From the NCBI GenBank assembly GCA_025060135.1, contig JANXCY010000014.1, positions 1 through 53,859 of the forward strand: a stretch of DNA of 53,859 nt, in the 5' to 3' direction. The notes below the pieces were generated by a model. That model did no database searches, had not been told where the DNA came from, and saw only the letters and a program-made list of their open reading frames with translations. Below, in pieces: positions 33,690 through 41,546 of this stretch (position 1 is its first letter; every line of letters begins with the position of its first letter). The position numbers were made by a program, and so were the translations under genes. This stretch comes from Anaerolineae bacterium. GTDB lineage: Bacteria > Chloroflexota > Anaerolineae > B4-G1 > DUEL01.

Positions 33690-34931
33690 ATGAACGGGCG
33701 CAAAATCTGGACGATTGCCCGGCACGAGTACCTGACTAACCTTCGTCGGGCCGGATTCATCGTGATGACAGCCCTTATCCCGGCCCTGGGGCTGGTTGCC
33801 CTGGTGCTCACCGCGCTCCTGCTCCCTCGGGGCGACGCGGTGGCGAACTGGCTGGAGCGACAGTTTGACGTTGGCCGCAAGCCCATCGGCGTCGTGGACC
33901 ACTCCGGCTACTTCACCCCCATCCTGCCGGAATACCGGGAGACCTTCGTCCTCTACGAGGACCCGGAGGCAGCGGAGGCCGCGCTGCGCGCCGGTGAACT
34001 CCAGGCCGTCCTGGTCATCGGAGAAGACTACTTGGGGACCGGGCGCATCACCGCGTTGACGCGAGAGAGTTTCGGCGAAGCGGCCATTGCCGATTCCAGG
34101 CAGGTGCGAAACTTCCTGATTGCCCACCTGCTGGCAGGCCGGGTAGACCCGGCCTTCGGTCGTCGCGCTGCCGATCCCACCGAGGGTCTTCAGACCCGCG
34201 TCTTCTCCGGCACAGGCCAGGAGTGGGGTGGGGGAATGCTCTTCACCTTTCTGATCCCCTACCTCCTGGCCCTCTTCCTAGTGATGACCATTTTCGCTTC
34301 CTCTGGCTACCTGCTCCAGAGCGTCGCCGAGGAAAAGGAGAATCGCATCGTGGAAATTATCATCTCCTCCGTCCGCCCCACCGAATTGATGGCCGGGAAG
34401 GTGCTGGGCCTGGGTGCGCTGGGGCTAACCCAGGTGCTCATCTGGCTGGCCAGTGCCTGGGGCTTCACCGGCGGCATGGCGACCCTCCTGGCCCTGGTGG
34501 GAAGGGTTGGCATCCCCACACGGGTCTTTGTTCTGGGCGTGGTCTATTACCTTCTGGGCTATCTCCTCTACGCTGTCCTGATGGCGGGCGTGGGTGCACT
34601 GGGGACGACCATGCGGGAGAGCCAGCAACTGGCGGGCATCTTCTCCTTCATCGCTGTCATCCCCTATATGCTGGCTGGTTTCCTGATGGTGAACCCGAAT
34701 GCGCCCCTGGCCCGCGCTTTCAGTTTCTTCCCCCTTACCGCTCCCACGACGATGATGCTCCGTATCCCGCTGGGGGAGGTACCCTGGGTGGACGTCGCTG
34801 GGAGCATCGGGGTCCTCCTTCTCTCCATCCCGGCCGCCCTATGGTTCGGAGCCAAACTCTTTCGGGTAGGGTTGCTCATCTACGGCAAGCGCCCCACTAT
34901 GCGAGAAATCTGGCGGATCCTGAGGAGTTAA
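33690..34931 (+). CDS. ABC-2 type transporter permease (NatB-like)
   Basis: A 413-aa membrane protein of the ABC2_membrane_3 type. The N-terminus (WTIARHEYLTNLRRAGFIV) leads into helix 1. A large extracytoplasmic loop (~50-180) follows, then five or six helices (~185-400) with the signature AEEKENRIVEIIISSVRP and TELMAGKVLGLGALG. Such permeases export sodium, drugs, antibiotics or lipids with a paired ATPase, usually encoded directly upstream. Here no ATPase gene is adjacent; the upstream gene is the sortase-like protein and the downstream gene a prenyl synthase. The start at 33690 has GGGAGG about 12 bases before it. Confidence 0.88.
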   Translation: MNGRKIWTIARHEYLTNLRRAGFIVMTALIPALGLVALVLTALLLPRGDAVANWLERQFDVGRKPIGVVDHSGYFTPILPEYRETFVLYEDPEAAEAALRAGELQAVLVIGEDYLGTGRITALTRESFGEAAIADSRQVRNFLIAHLLAGRVDPAFGRRAADPTEGLQTRVFSGTGQEWGGGMLFTFLIPYLLALFLVMTIFASSGYLLQSVAEEKENRIVEIIISSVRPTELMAGKVLGLGALGLTQVLIWLASAWGFTGGMATLLALVGRVGIPTRVFVLGVVYYLLGYLLYAVLMAGVGALGTTMRESQQLAGIFSFIAVIPYMLAGFLMVNPNAPLARAFSFFPLTAPTTMMLRIPLGEVPWVDVAGSIGVLLLSIPAALWFGAKLFRVGLLIYGKRPTMREIWRILRS

Positions 34932-34981
34932 AGAGGCAAGAGGCATCCTGTAACCTGTTTCCTATCCTTTCCTCATGTAGC

Positions 34982-36022
34982 ATGGGAGACCTTGGATTGA
35001 CTTTTCAGGAGTACCTTGACCGCTACCTGCCTGCGCTGGAGGCGGAGATGCAGGCCATCGTAGCCACTGCCGAGCTCTCCCTTCGCGAACTGTATGGCAT
35101 GCTCCGCTACCACTTGGGCTGGGAGGACCGGGCGTTCCGGCCCATCCATGGTCCGCAGCCCACTGGTAAGCGCATTCGCCCCGTCCTCTGCCTCCTTTGC
35201 TGCGAGGCCTGCGGCGGAGACTGGGAACGGGCCCTGCCGGCCGCCGCTGCTGTGGAACTGGTTCACAACTTTTCCCTCATCCACGACGACATTGAAGACG
35301 GCGACACCACCCGGCGTGGTCGTCCCACCCTCTGGTCTATATGGGGGATGCCCCAAGCGCTGAACGCTGGGGATACCCTCTTCACCCAGGCTCATCTGGC
35401 CCTCTTCCGCCTGGCAGACCGGGGTGTCCCTCCGGAGACCGTCCTTTCGGCCCTCCAGATTCTGCTGACGGCCTGCCAGCGTCTCACCGAGGGGCAGTTC
35501 CTGGACCTGTGGTTTGAAGGAGAGGAGGAGGTCTCTGTTGAGGATTACCTCTGGATGATAGCCCGCAAGACTGCCGCGTTGCTCTCGGCGGCCTGCGAAC
35601 TGGGGGCCCTGGTGGCGGGTGCCCCCGCCGACGTGCGCGAGCGGCTGCGGACCTTCGGCTACCATGCTGGCATCGCCTTTCAGATTCAGGACGACATTCT
35701 GGGCCTCTGGGGCGACCCGGCTGTTACCGGCAAACCAGTAGGCTCCGACCTCCGGCGCGGTAAGAAAACGTTCCCCGTCCTCTACGCCCTGGGCCGGGCA
35801 CCCGATCTCCGGCACCTTCTCTCCAACATCGCGGGCCCTCCGGACACTCTGGAGGCCGCGATGGCCCTGCTCAGTCGCTCCGGAGCCCGGGAGGCTGCCC
35901 GGGCCCGGGTGCTGGAGGAGGCCGACCGCGCGCTTCAGGCTCTGCGGGAGGCCGTCCCTGGCAGTCCTGCTGCCAACGCCCTGGCCGACCTGGTCCAACA
36001 ACTGGCCTTCCGGGACCGATGA
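34982..36022 (+). CDS. Polyprenyl diphosphate synthase (trans-isoprenyl)
   Basis: An all-helical prenyltransferase of 346 aa that builds linear isoprenoid diphosphates from IPP. The first Asp-rich motif is LIHDDIEDGD (Asp102, Asp103 and Asp106), with the product-length region just before it. GKRIRPVLCLL is the substrate-binding Arg region, and the second Asp-rich motif is FQIQDDILGLWGD (~230-242) followed by KPVGSDLRRGKKTFPVL. Chain length cannot be read safely. The ATG at 34982 gives the usual N-terminus; the frame is open far upstream, but that is only an overlap with the permease gene. Its stop overlaps the start of the next gene (ATGA), a polyprenyl-sugar-type glycosyltransferase, which suggests a joint role in lipid-linked sugar work. 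Confidence 0.92.
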   Translation: MGDLGLTFQEYLDRYLPALEAEMQAIVATAELSLRELYGMLRYHLGWEDRAFRPIHGPQPTGKRIRPVLCLLCCEACGGDWERALPAAAAVELVHNFSLIHDDIEDGDTTRRGRPTLWSIWGMPQALNAGDTLFTQAHLALFRLADRGVPPETVLSALQILLTACQRLTEGQFLDLWFEGEEEVSVEDYLWMIARKTAALLSAACELGALVAGAPADVRERLRTFGYHAGIAFQIQDDILGLWGDPAVTGKPVGSDLRRGKKTFPVLYALGRAPDLRHLLSNIAGPPDTLEAAMALLSRSGAREAARARVLEEADRALQALREAVPGSPAANALADLVQQLAFRDR

Positions 36023-37587
36023 AATTCGGCCTTCGTCCTCCAGCGGTGATAGTCGTTGCTTTCGGGGCCTCTTTTCTGCTTTACCTCTTTGGCCTGGTTC
36101 TCCCCTACTCCCTCTTTGCCCACGTCGCGCAAACCCCTGTCAGTTTCCCGGAGATTGCCCGGCGGGAGCCTCTGCCGGCTGTCCTTTTCCTGGCGACGTT
36201 CCTGGCCCTTTTTGGCCTCTACTCGTGGGTTTATCGGACCTGTTGTCGCCATCCCCGACAGGTCTCTCCGGCCCTGCTTCTCTTTTGCGGCCTGGTGCTA
36301 GCGGTGCTCCTGATCTTCGCCTACCCGGTCGGCGCGGGGGATGTGGTGGACTATGTTACCCATGGCGAGGAACTGTTCTACTATCGGGAGAATCCGCTGG
36401 TGGTGCCGCCAGGACACCTGCCGGATGCCGTCTTTGCTCGCTACTCGGTCTACCGAATGGTCCCCTCCAACTATGGCCCTCTCTGGACCTGGGTCAGCGC
36501 GCTGGTGGTGGGTGCGGTAGGACGAGAGAGCCTGGCGCTGAACCTCCTGGGGTTCAAAGCGGTTGCTGTGGCTGCCTACCTGGCTCAGGCCGGGCTGGTG
36601 TATGCCATTCTGCGGCGCCGTAACCCCGACCTGGCATCGGCGGGGTTGGCCTTCTTCGCCTGGAACCCGCTGGTCCTCTACGAGTTCGCCGCCAACGGCC
36701 ACAACGATGCGGCTATGATGGCCTTTGCCCTTCTGGGCATCTACTTCTGGGAACGACGCTGTCCCTGGCTGATGACAACGGCGTTAACCTTCTCATTCCT
36801 GATCAAGATACCGACGGCTCCCCTTCTCCCCCTATTCCTGTTGGCTTCCTGGCGTGATCAACCACTTGTGGCGCAAGATTTATCTTGCGATGGACTCGTG
36901 CGCCACCCGTTACGGCCCCCGGGGAGCGTGCCCGACGGGAAGAGCACTCCTTATGAACAACGAAGCGCCGCAGAGCGCCGTCCACGGGGCTTTGCTTCAG
37001 TTCGTCGCGTACTACTGCTGGTAGGGCTGAGCGGTATGCTGGTGGCACTGGCGTATCTCTCCCTCCCCGACCCGCTGGCCGCGCTCACCAACCTCTCCAC
37101 TCGCTCCGGCCTCTTGACCCACTCCCTCCCGGCGGTCCTATCCCGGAGCCTCCGACTGGCCGGGATGACGGAAAAGGCTGCTGGGATGGTAGCCCAGTTA
37201 GCCGCGTTGGGCGCTTTTGCCATAGCCTTTTTCCTTCAACTGGTCCGGACATGGAGGCGGCCCGGGGCCGTGCTCCGCCATGCTTTTGACCTAATGCTTT
37301 TCCTCCTGCTCTTTACCACCCCGTGGTTCCAGCCCTGGTACGTTACCTGGGCAGTGGCGTTGGCGGCCCTGCTTCCCCGTCCGGAGGCCCCGCTCCAGGC
37401 CGGCCTCTTCAGCCTGACAGTGGTCTTTTCCTACGTAGTGTATGGCTTTGTCTGGTTCTGGATTCCCCATCAGGCCAACTGGGGGAATACCTTGGGCATC
37501 ACTCTGATCGCCGTCGCGACCACATATGCTATACCATGGGGCTACACACTTCGGGTGTGGTGGCGCACCGGCCCGTCCCGGGGCTGA
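36019..37587 (+). CDS. GT-C polyprenyl mannosyltransferase-like membrane protein with repeat-derived insert
   Basis: A 522-aa protein with about a dozen helices. It resembles actinobacterial alpha-mannopyranosyltransferases that use polyprenyl-phosphate mannose (the DUF2029/MptA-type group). Motifs include the Asp-bearing first loop YPVGAGDVVDYVTHGEEL and WNPLVLYEFAANGHNDAAMM. A ~45-residue hydrophilic stretch (about 283-330) begins WRDQPLVAQDLSCDG and includes PPGSVPDGKSTPYEQRSAAE; it splits two helices. Its first 20 or so bases are the CGCAAGAT-TT-ATCTTGCG hairpin of the dispersed repeat family, so this loop looks like an in-frame insertion. The start overlaps the upstream prenyl synthase stop. 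It may share that lipid carrier. Confidence 0.8.
   Translation: MKFGLRPPAVIVVAFGASFLLYLFGLVLPYSLFAHVAQTPVSFPEIARREPLPAVLFLATFLALFGLYSWVYRTCCRHPRQVSPALLLFCGLVLAVLLIFAYPVGAGDVVDYVTHGEELFYYRENPLVVPPGHLPDAVFARYSVYRMVPSNYGPLWTWVSALVVGAVGRESLALNLLGFKAVAVAAYLAQAGLVYAILRRRNPDLASAGLAFFAWNPLVLYEFAANGHNDAAMMAFALLGIYFWERRCPWLMTTALTFSFLIKIPTAPLLPLFLLASWRDQPLVAQDLSCDGLVRHPLRPPGSVPDGKSTPYEQRSAAERRPRGFASVRRVLLLVGLSGMLVALAYLSLPDPLAALTNLSTRSGLLTHSLPAVLSRSLRLAGMTEKAAGMVAQLAALGAFAIAFFLQLVRTWRRPGAVLRHAFDLMLFLLLFTTPWFQPWYVTWAVALAALLPRPEAPLQAGLFSLTVVFSYVVYGFVWFWIPHQANWGNTLGITLIAVATTYAIPWGYTLRVWWRTGPSRG
36868..36889. repeat. Hairpin repeat inside GT-C coding sequence
   Basis: GTGGCGCAAGAT and TTATCTTGCG form CGCAAGAT-TT-ATCTTGCG (arms 36872-36879 and 36882-36889). 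It encodes VAQD, the same peptide the related repeat gives at the end of fabF. Confidence 0.85.
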
Positions 37588-37630
37588 TCAGAGTGAGAAA
37601 TCTCGCAAACGACGCATCGCAGGCTATACC

Positions 37631-37667
37631 GTAGCGCAGGCTGTTAGCCTGTATGTTAGCCTGTGTA
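37631..37667. repeat. Tandem hairpin repeat after GT-C gene
   Basis: GTAGCGC followed by AGGCT-GTT-AGCCTG (37631-37651) is followed by a partial second copy, TGTTAGCCTGTGTA (37654-37667). It lies in the short gap between the GT-C gene and the next small gene. Confidence 0.85.
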
Positions 37668-37738
37668 TATTGGCGCGTCGGCCCATTTGGTGGTACAAAT
37701 ACAGTGTCCGCGACTTCTAACCCGGGGTGACCGATACG

Positions 37739-38404
37739 ATGGCTTTATTCTATCCTTCCTTCCAGGCCTTACGTCTGGCCGATGTCATTTTTGAGGAGAT
37801 TGCCCGGCGGGTCCCCGGCTACGTCGGACGACTGGGGGCGGCCTGGTACTGGCGCTTGCCTGGTGGGACCTTGGTAACCTTCTGGCTGGATTACACCGTT
37901 ACCGAGGAGCGGTGGGATGTGATTCGTGCCCAGGCCAGCAATGGCCGAGCCGGAGTATTCAACCGGGCCGATTTTCCCTTTGCGGCCTACGGCACCCTGC
38001 TCACATCTCCACCGTATATCCATGACTTGCAGGGGGTGGCTGAGTGGGCGAATCGGCTCTACTTCAATATGGGCTACCTGATTGCCGAGGCTGCCCAGTG
38101 GTTGCAGATGCTTCAGGCAGCGGCCATTGCTCCTCAGGTCAGCCCGCCGGCTTCTTTTCCGATGTTGAGCCCGCTGGAGCGGGAACTGGTTCGGTACGCG
38201 CTGGAGCACATGGATGGGCGGTTTGATCTGGTTCGCCTGCGGGAGGCCTTCCGGGGGCAGGTCTCCATGCGGCGGCTCCAGCGGCTGGCCCAGGATTGGG
38301 AGTCGCTGGGACTTCTTACTCCTCGCCCTCGACGGGTTACCTATGCTCTGCGTGCGCTGATAGAAGGAGAGACCGGGCCGGATCGCGGTTATCCGGAAGA
38401 ATGA
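37739..38404 (+). CDS. Conserved-looking protein of unknown function
   Basis: A soluble 221-aa protein with no signal peptide. The N-terminal half is rich in Trp, Tyr and Phe (GAAWYWRLPGGTLVTFWLDY), then AEWANRLYFNMGYLIAEAAQ suggests a long helix. The C-terminal part (~150-205, SPLERELVRYALEHMDGRFD, RLREAFRGQVSMRRLQRLAQ) resembles a winged-helix or helix-turn-helix layout, so DNA binding is possible but not shown. I do not recognise the family. The ATG at 37739 is preferred; GTG at 37727 is an alternative. It may be a lone gene between the GT-C and PIN/TRAM genes. Confidence 0.6.
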   Translation: MALFYPSFQALRLADVIFEEIARRVPGYVGRLGAAWYWRLPGGTLVTFWLDYTVTEERWDVIRAQASNGRAGVFNRADFPFAAYGTLLTSPPYIHDLQGVAEWANRLYFNMGYLIAEAAQWLQMLQAAAIAPQVSPPASFPMLSPLERELVRYALEHMDGRFDLVRLREAFRGQVSMRRLQRLAQDWESLGLLTPRPRRVTYALRALIEGETGPDRGYPEE

Positions 38405-38829
38405 CCACTGGAGTTCGGAGACGAGTGCGGACCAAGGTGTTGATTCGGGCTCAACTTGCTTTCACTCCCTTGGAGAGGGAGGGTGGGGAGGAAGTTGACG
38501 GCGGAAGAAGCCGCCGCAAAATCCTCTGATGTCCGAACCTCAGTGACCACTTTTGACTTTTACTGGGATTGTGATAAGATAATTTTCACTATGACCAAGC
38601 CATACCGACCGGTCTTCGATCGGGGAGCCTTTCAGCACTGATCAGGCTGTCAGCCCAGTGAATGGTCTGCACCGCGATGGGCAGCCGAGCGGCCCCATGT
38701 TATTCTGGGCTCTTATTCTGACGAATCATTTTTGGGACTTTTCCCCTACTGGCCGCATCCTGCCCCTTCCGGTGGACCATCCGGGCATCGGTTTTTGTGC
38801 CATAGAACGCGCCCCGGAGGGAGGTGTGA
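38405..38829. other. Intergenic region with one promoter
   Basis: This 425-base gap holds the promoter at 38553, a small GGCGG/CCGCC hairpin near 38500-38515, a GGAGAGGGAGGG repeat-like stretch near 38473, and an AGGCTGTCAGCC hairpin of the dispersed family near 38644. Short open frames (including one overlapping the upstream stop as ATGA at 38401) show no protein-like sequence. I see no further gene. Confidence 0.6.
38553..38580 (+). promoter_or_regulatory. Promoter upstream of PIN/TRAM gene
   Basis: TTGACT (38553-38558) and TAAGAT (38575-38580), 16 bases apart, give a fair sigma-70 match. The start of the PIN/TRAM gene is 250 bases downstream. A 16-codon open frame (38591) lies in the leader, but it may be chance. 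Confidence 0.45.
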
Positions 38830-39873
38830 ATGAGCGCTGATTTTATCTCCCGCATTGTGGGTATGTTTGTTCTGGCTGTAGGGGGATTGATCCTGGGTGT
38901 GCGGCTTGCCACCCTGGCCGAAAACTCCGTCTACCTGTACGGGACTACCTTTATGCTACTGGGAGCGCTGGCTGGGCTGGTACTAACGCCTTACCTTACG
39001 GTTCGCCCCATGCGTTTCCTACGGCAGAAAATCCAGCGCATGCCGGTTCAGCAACTTCTGGCGGCTATCATGGGCCTGATTTTGGGCCTGATCATCGCTT
39101 CGCTGATCACATTTCCCCTTTCCATGCTTCCCCGTCCCCTGAACCAGATTCTCCCATTTCTGAGCGCGGTACTTTTCGGCTATATTGGCGTTCTGGTGAT
39201 GACAGCCCGGCAGCAGGAAATTTTTGCCGTTCTGCGGGGGCGAATCCCCGAACGCTCCGAGGAGTGGAGGCCGCTCCCCCCCGTCCTTCTGGACACCAGC
39301 GTCATCATTGATGGCCGCATCGCGGACATCAGCCGGACTGGTTTCATCCGCAGCGAGATGCTGGTGCCCCGCTTCATCCTGACCGAAATCCAGCACATTG
39401 CCGATTCCCCGGATCCTCTGCGGCGCAACCGGGGACGGCGCGGGCTGGATATTCTCCGCCGACTCCAAGAGGAATCCGACTTCCCCGTCCGCATCGTGGA
39501 CCTGGATGTTCCCGAGGCCCGTTCAGCCGATGACAAACTGGTCATCCTGGCCCGTCGTCTCCGCTGCCCGATCGTTACCAACGACTACAACCTGAATCGG
39601 GTTGCCGAACTCCAGGGGGTAACCGTGCTCAACATTAACGAACTGGCCAATGCGGTGCGCGCGGTTTATCTGCCCGGTGAGAGCCTCCGGGTACACATCA
39701 TCCAGGAGGGAAAGGAGCCCGACCAGGGCGTCGGGTATCTGGACGACGGGACCATGATCGTGGTGGAGAGCGGTCGGCCCTTTATCGGAGGGGAGATCGA
39801 AGTTACCGTCACGAAAATCTTGCAAACGGCAGCCGGACGGATGATCTTTGCCCGTCCCGCGGAGCACCTGTAG
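38830..39873 (+). CDS. PIN/TRAM-domain membrane protein (YacL-like)
   Basis: A 347-aa protein. Four hydrophobic helices (~5-125) anchor it. A PIN-like RNase domain follows (~150-270), with the conserved Asp in LLDTSVIIDGRI, the Glu in RFILTEIQHIAD and Asp in SADDKLVILARR and IVTNDYN. A TRAM RNA-binding domain (~280-340, DQGVGYLDDGTMIVVE and GGEIEVTVTKILQTAAGRMI) closes it. This is the layout of B. subtilis YacL and PilT-like PIN-TRAM proteins, whose exact role is unclear but probably in RNA cleavage at the membrane. The ATG at 38830 has a GGAGGGAGG site. The next region downstream is decayed, so its usual partner gene (ispD in many genomes) is absent. Confidence 0.93.
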   Translation: MSADFISRIVGMFVLAVGGLILGVRLATLAENSVYLYGTTFMLLGALAGLVLTPYLTVRPMRFLRQKIQRMPVQQLLAAIMGLILGLIIASLITFPLSMLPRPLNQILPFLSAVLFGYIGVLVMTARQQEIFAVLRGRIPERSEEWRPLPPVLLDTSVIIDGRIADISRTGFIRSEMLVPRFILTEIQHIADSPDPLRRNRGRRGLDILRRLQEESDFPVRIVDLDVPEARSADDKLVILARRLRCPIVTNDYNLNRVAELQGVTVLNINELANAVRAVYLPGESLRVHIIQEGKEPDQGVGYLDDGTMIVVESGRPFIGGEIEVTVTKILQTAAGRMIFARPAEHL

Positions 39874-39989
39874 ACCCCGGTGCGCTCATGTTCCCGTTGG
39901 ATCCCCCTGGTGCTGGCTGGCTACAGGCGGGTGCCTGATTGCCCTTTTGCGGGCTCTGCTCATCCTCCGGCAGCGAGCGGGCCGTCTGA

Positions 39990-40512
39990 CAACTGGCTGA
40001 AATTCCCAGAAGAAGAAATTGACCTGCGGGCATACGTTCTGGTCCTCCTGAAACACTGGAAATGGATTCTGGGGACCACCCTTGCGGCAGCGGTTGTTGC
40101 CCTGGGAGTGAGTTTCCTCCAATGCCCATGCCTCAGCGCCCATCCAGTTACAGGTGGATAGCGCGGCAACGCTCTCGGAAAAGTCGCTTCAGGAGCAGAT
40201 CGCGTTTCTGGACGACCTGGTGCGGGTGCTGGAGGCCAAATCAGCCGAGATTGAGGCCCGGCTGGTGGAACTGGAGCCCCAGATTCTGACCCTTCAGCAG
40301 GAATTACAGGAGATTTACACTGAGGGCGACCGGCTGCCCGGGCGCGGGACGTGGCGCGGGAAATATATATATGACCTTGGCGCGGAAGGCGGAGGAGACT
40401 CGTATCGCGGCTGAGGACGCCTCTGCGGGCGAGGTCCGATTGGCCAGCCAGGCCGTGCCGCCGGAGAAGCCGGTCAGTCCCCGCAAACTGCTCAACACCG
40501 CTGTCGCTGTTG
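39990..40512 (+). pseudogene. Wzz-like chain-length determinant, decayed
   Basis: Three fragments in different frames recover parts of a Wzz/GumC-type polysaccharide co-polymerase. The first is EEIDLRAYVLVLLKHWKWIL with the first membrane helix (~40009-40120). The second is a coiled coil, LQEQIAFLDDLVRVLEAKSA to LQQELQEIYTEGDRL (~40180-40330). The third is YMTLARKAEETRIAAEDA and ASQAVPPEKPVSPRKLLNTA (~40367-40505), the region before the last helix. Much of the periplasmic part is deleted, and the gene stops where the transposase remnant begins. In life it would control capsule or exopolysaccharide chain length. Confidence 0.65.
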
Positions 40513-40975
40513 ATTCAGTCCCCCCCATCCAGAGTAACGACTTTCCCTTTCAGGGACATCCCTTGCAACAGCCGCAGGGCGGCTTGGGTAACTTCTCTCT
40601 CATCCACCCCTTCCCGGCTCAAGACGATCCTGACCCCCTGGGCGGTCGCTACCCCAACCTGGGGAGCCGCTAAACCTGTGCATCCCGTTGGCTCCTCCGA
40701 AACGTTTTCCCGTCTATCCTGGTGATGCTCCTTCCTTCTCTGCCCGCTGTCTCGATGCGGTTTCTAAGGCGTTCAGTGGGAGAAGGGCCAATATCCGCCC
40801 CAAGGTCCCGTATTCCAGGGGATGGGCAGCCATTCCATGCCTGCCCCAGAGCGGGTATGCTGCCAGGGTTCCTGCGCCCACTTCCCCATCCCGCGCGGGC
40901 TCTTCTGCCTGTTCACAGCCGCCAGAATGGGCATCGTCAGCATGGTCTCCAGTTGATAACCTCTGCCGGCCCGCT
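40513..40975 (-). pseudogene. ISAs1-like transposase remnant
   Basis: On the minus strand, 40773-40973 reads GRGYQLETMLTMPILAAVNR then SPRGMGKWAQEPWQH, the N-terminal DDE-transposase-associated part of ISAs1/H-repeat proteins. After a frame loss, 40513-40680 reads DEREVTQAALRLLQ and MSLKGKVVTLDGG, matching the family's conserved NE...LL..L.L.GKVVT.DA region. The catalytic core after it is missing. It lies directly against the broken Wzz gene, so IS insertion probably caused that break. No terminal inverted repeats are evident. Confidence 0.6.
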
Positions 40976-40986
40976 GCCTTTCCGAC

Positions 40987-41015
40987 TTGACGAAGCGACC
41001 AGAAAATGGCATAAT
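40987..41015 (+). promoter_or_regulatory. Promoter for LysW-like gene
   Basis: TTGACG (40987-40992), a 17-base spacer and CATAAT (41010-41015) lie about 70 bases before the start at 41084. Confidence 0.65.
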
Positions 41016-41083
41016 GCAGAAGGGCTGCAACCCATCTTTGAGGAGCCGCTCCTCACGCATGCACTTCTGAAGGAGGAAACAAA

Positions 41084-41338
41084 ATGGCGCGCTGTCCTGA
41101 ATGCAATACCATTCTTCCCATCCCGCCGGACGTTGCTCTCTACGACCGCCTCTATTGCGAAGAGTGCGGAGCCCTCCTGGAAGTGGTCAGCCTGAATCCC
41201 CTGGAACTGGAATACGTATTTGATTATGAGGACCTGGGGGAGGAAGACGAATGGGAAGAGGAATGGGAAGAAGAGGATTGGGAAGAGGAGGAAGAGGACC
41301 TCTTTGACGAGGACCTGGAAGACGAAGAGCGATGGTAA
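41084..41338 (+). CDS. LysW-like zinc-ribbon protein with long acidic tail
   Basis: This 84-aa protein has a CPEC...CEEC zinc ribbon (Cys4, Cys7, Cys25 and Cys28). The block GALLEVVSLNPLELE is very close to the LysW family of amino-group carrier proteins. In LysW the C-terminal EDWGE Glu carries the amino acid in lysine/arginine synthesis. Here the tail (~46-84) is much longer and extremely acidic (mostly Glu and Asp) and ends in EERW, so a LysW carrier role is doubtful. None of the LysX/LysZ partner genes are in the window. The start has a GGAGG site (41071) and a promoter upstream. It may be a zinc or cation binder or a protein-interaction partner. Confidence 0.85.
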   Translation: MARCPECNTILPIPPDVALYDRLYCEECGALLEVVSLNPLELEYVFDYEDLGEEDEWEEEWEEEDWEEEEEDLFDEDLEDEERW

Positions 41339-41354
41339 CCCGGGGGAGCGGCTT

Positions 41355-41375
41355 CGGCAACCGTTTTGGTTGCCG
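41355..41375 (+). terminator. Hairpin after LysW-like gene
   Basis: CGGCAACC-GTTTT-GGTTGCCG is a perfect 8-bp stem 17 bases after the stop. The T-run is absent after the stem, so it is a moderate candidate. Confidence 0.5.
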
Positions 41376-41483
41376 TTCGCATCCCTGGATGAACGTATTC
41401 CGGTCCGGACGGATACAGCCCGCTGGCCCTAACAATATACGGGCCACCGATTTATGGGGCGCGCGATACCCCGACCGATCATG

Positions 41484-41514
41484 ATCATTGCGGCGGCTGG
41501 GCCGCCGCAATGAT
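41484..41514. terminator. Perfect 14-bp hairpin between convergent genes
   Basis: ATCATTGCGGCGGC-TGG and its complement form a 14-bp perfect stem with a 3-base loop. It lies between the LysW-like gene and the minus-strand 83-aa gene and may end both transcripts. There is no clean T-run on either side. Confidence 0.55.
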
Positions 41515-41546
41515 GATTTCTATGACCCGCGACTTGGGCAAAGGAT

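Noticed and set aside
34223-34981. Open extension upstream of the polyprenyl synthase
   Set aside because: It overlaps the permease gene in another frame and shows no family likeness; the usual N-terminus starts at 34982.
38401-38529. Small gene overlapping the end of the unknown 221-aa protein
   Set aside because: The 42-codon frame is Arg-rich and covers a repeat-like GGAGAGGGAGGG stretch, with no family likeness.
41084-41338. LysW amino-group carrier of lysine biosynthesis
   Set aside because: The C-terminal EDWGE carrier site is absent and no Lys-pathway genes are nearby, so only LysW-like is used.
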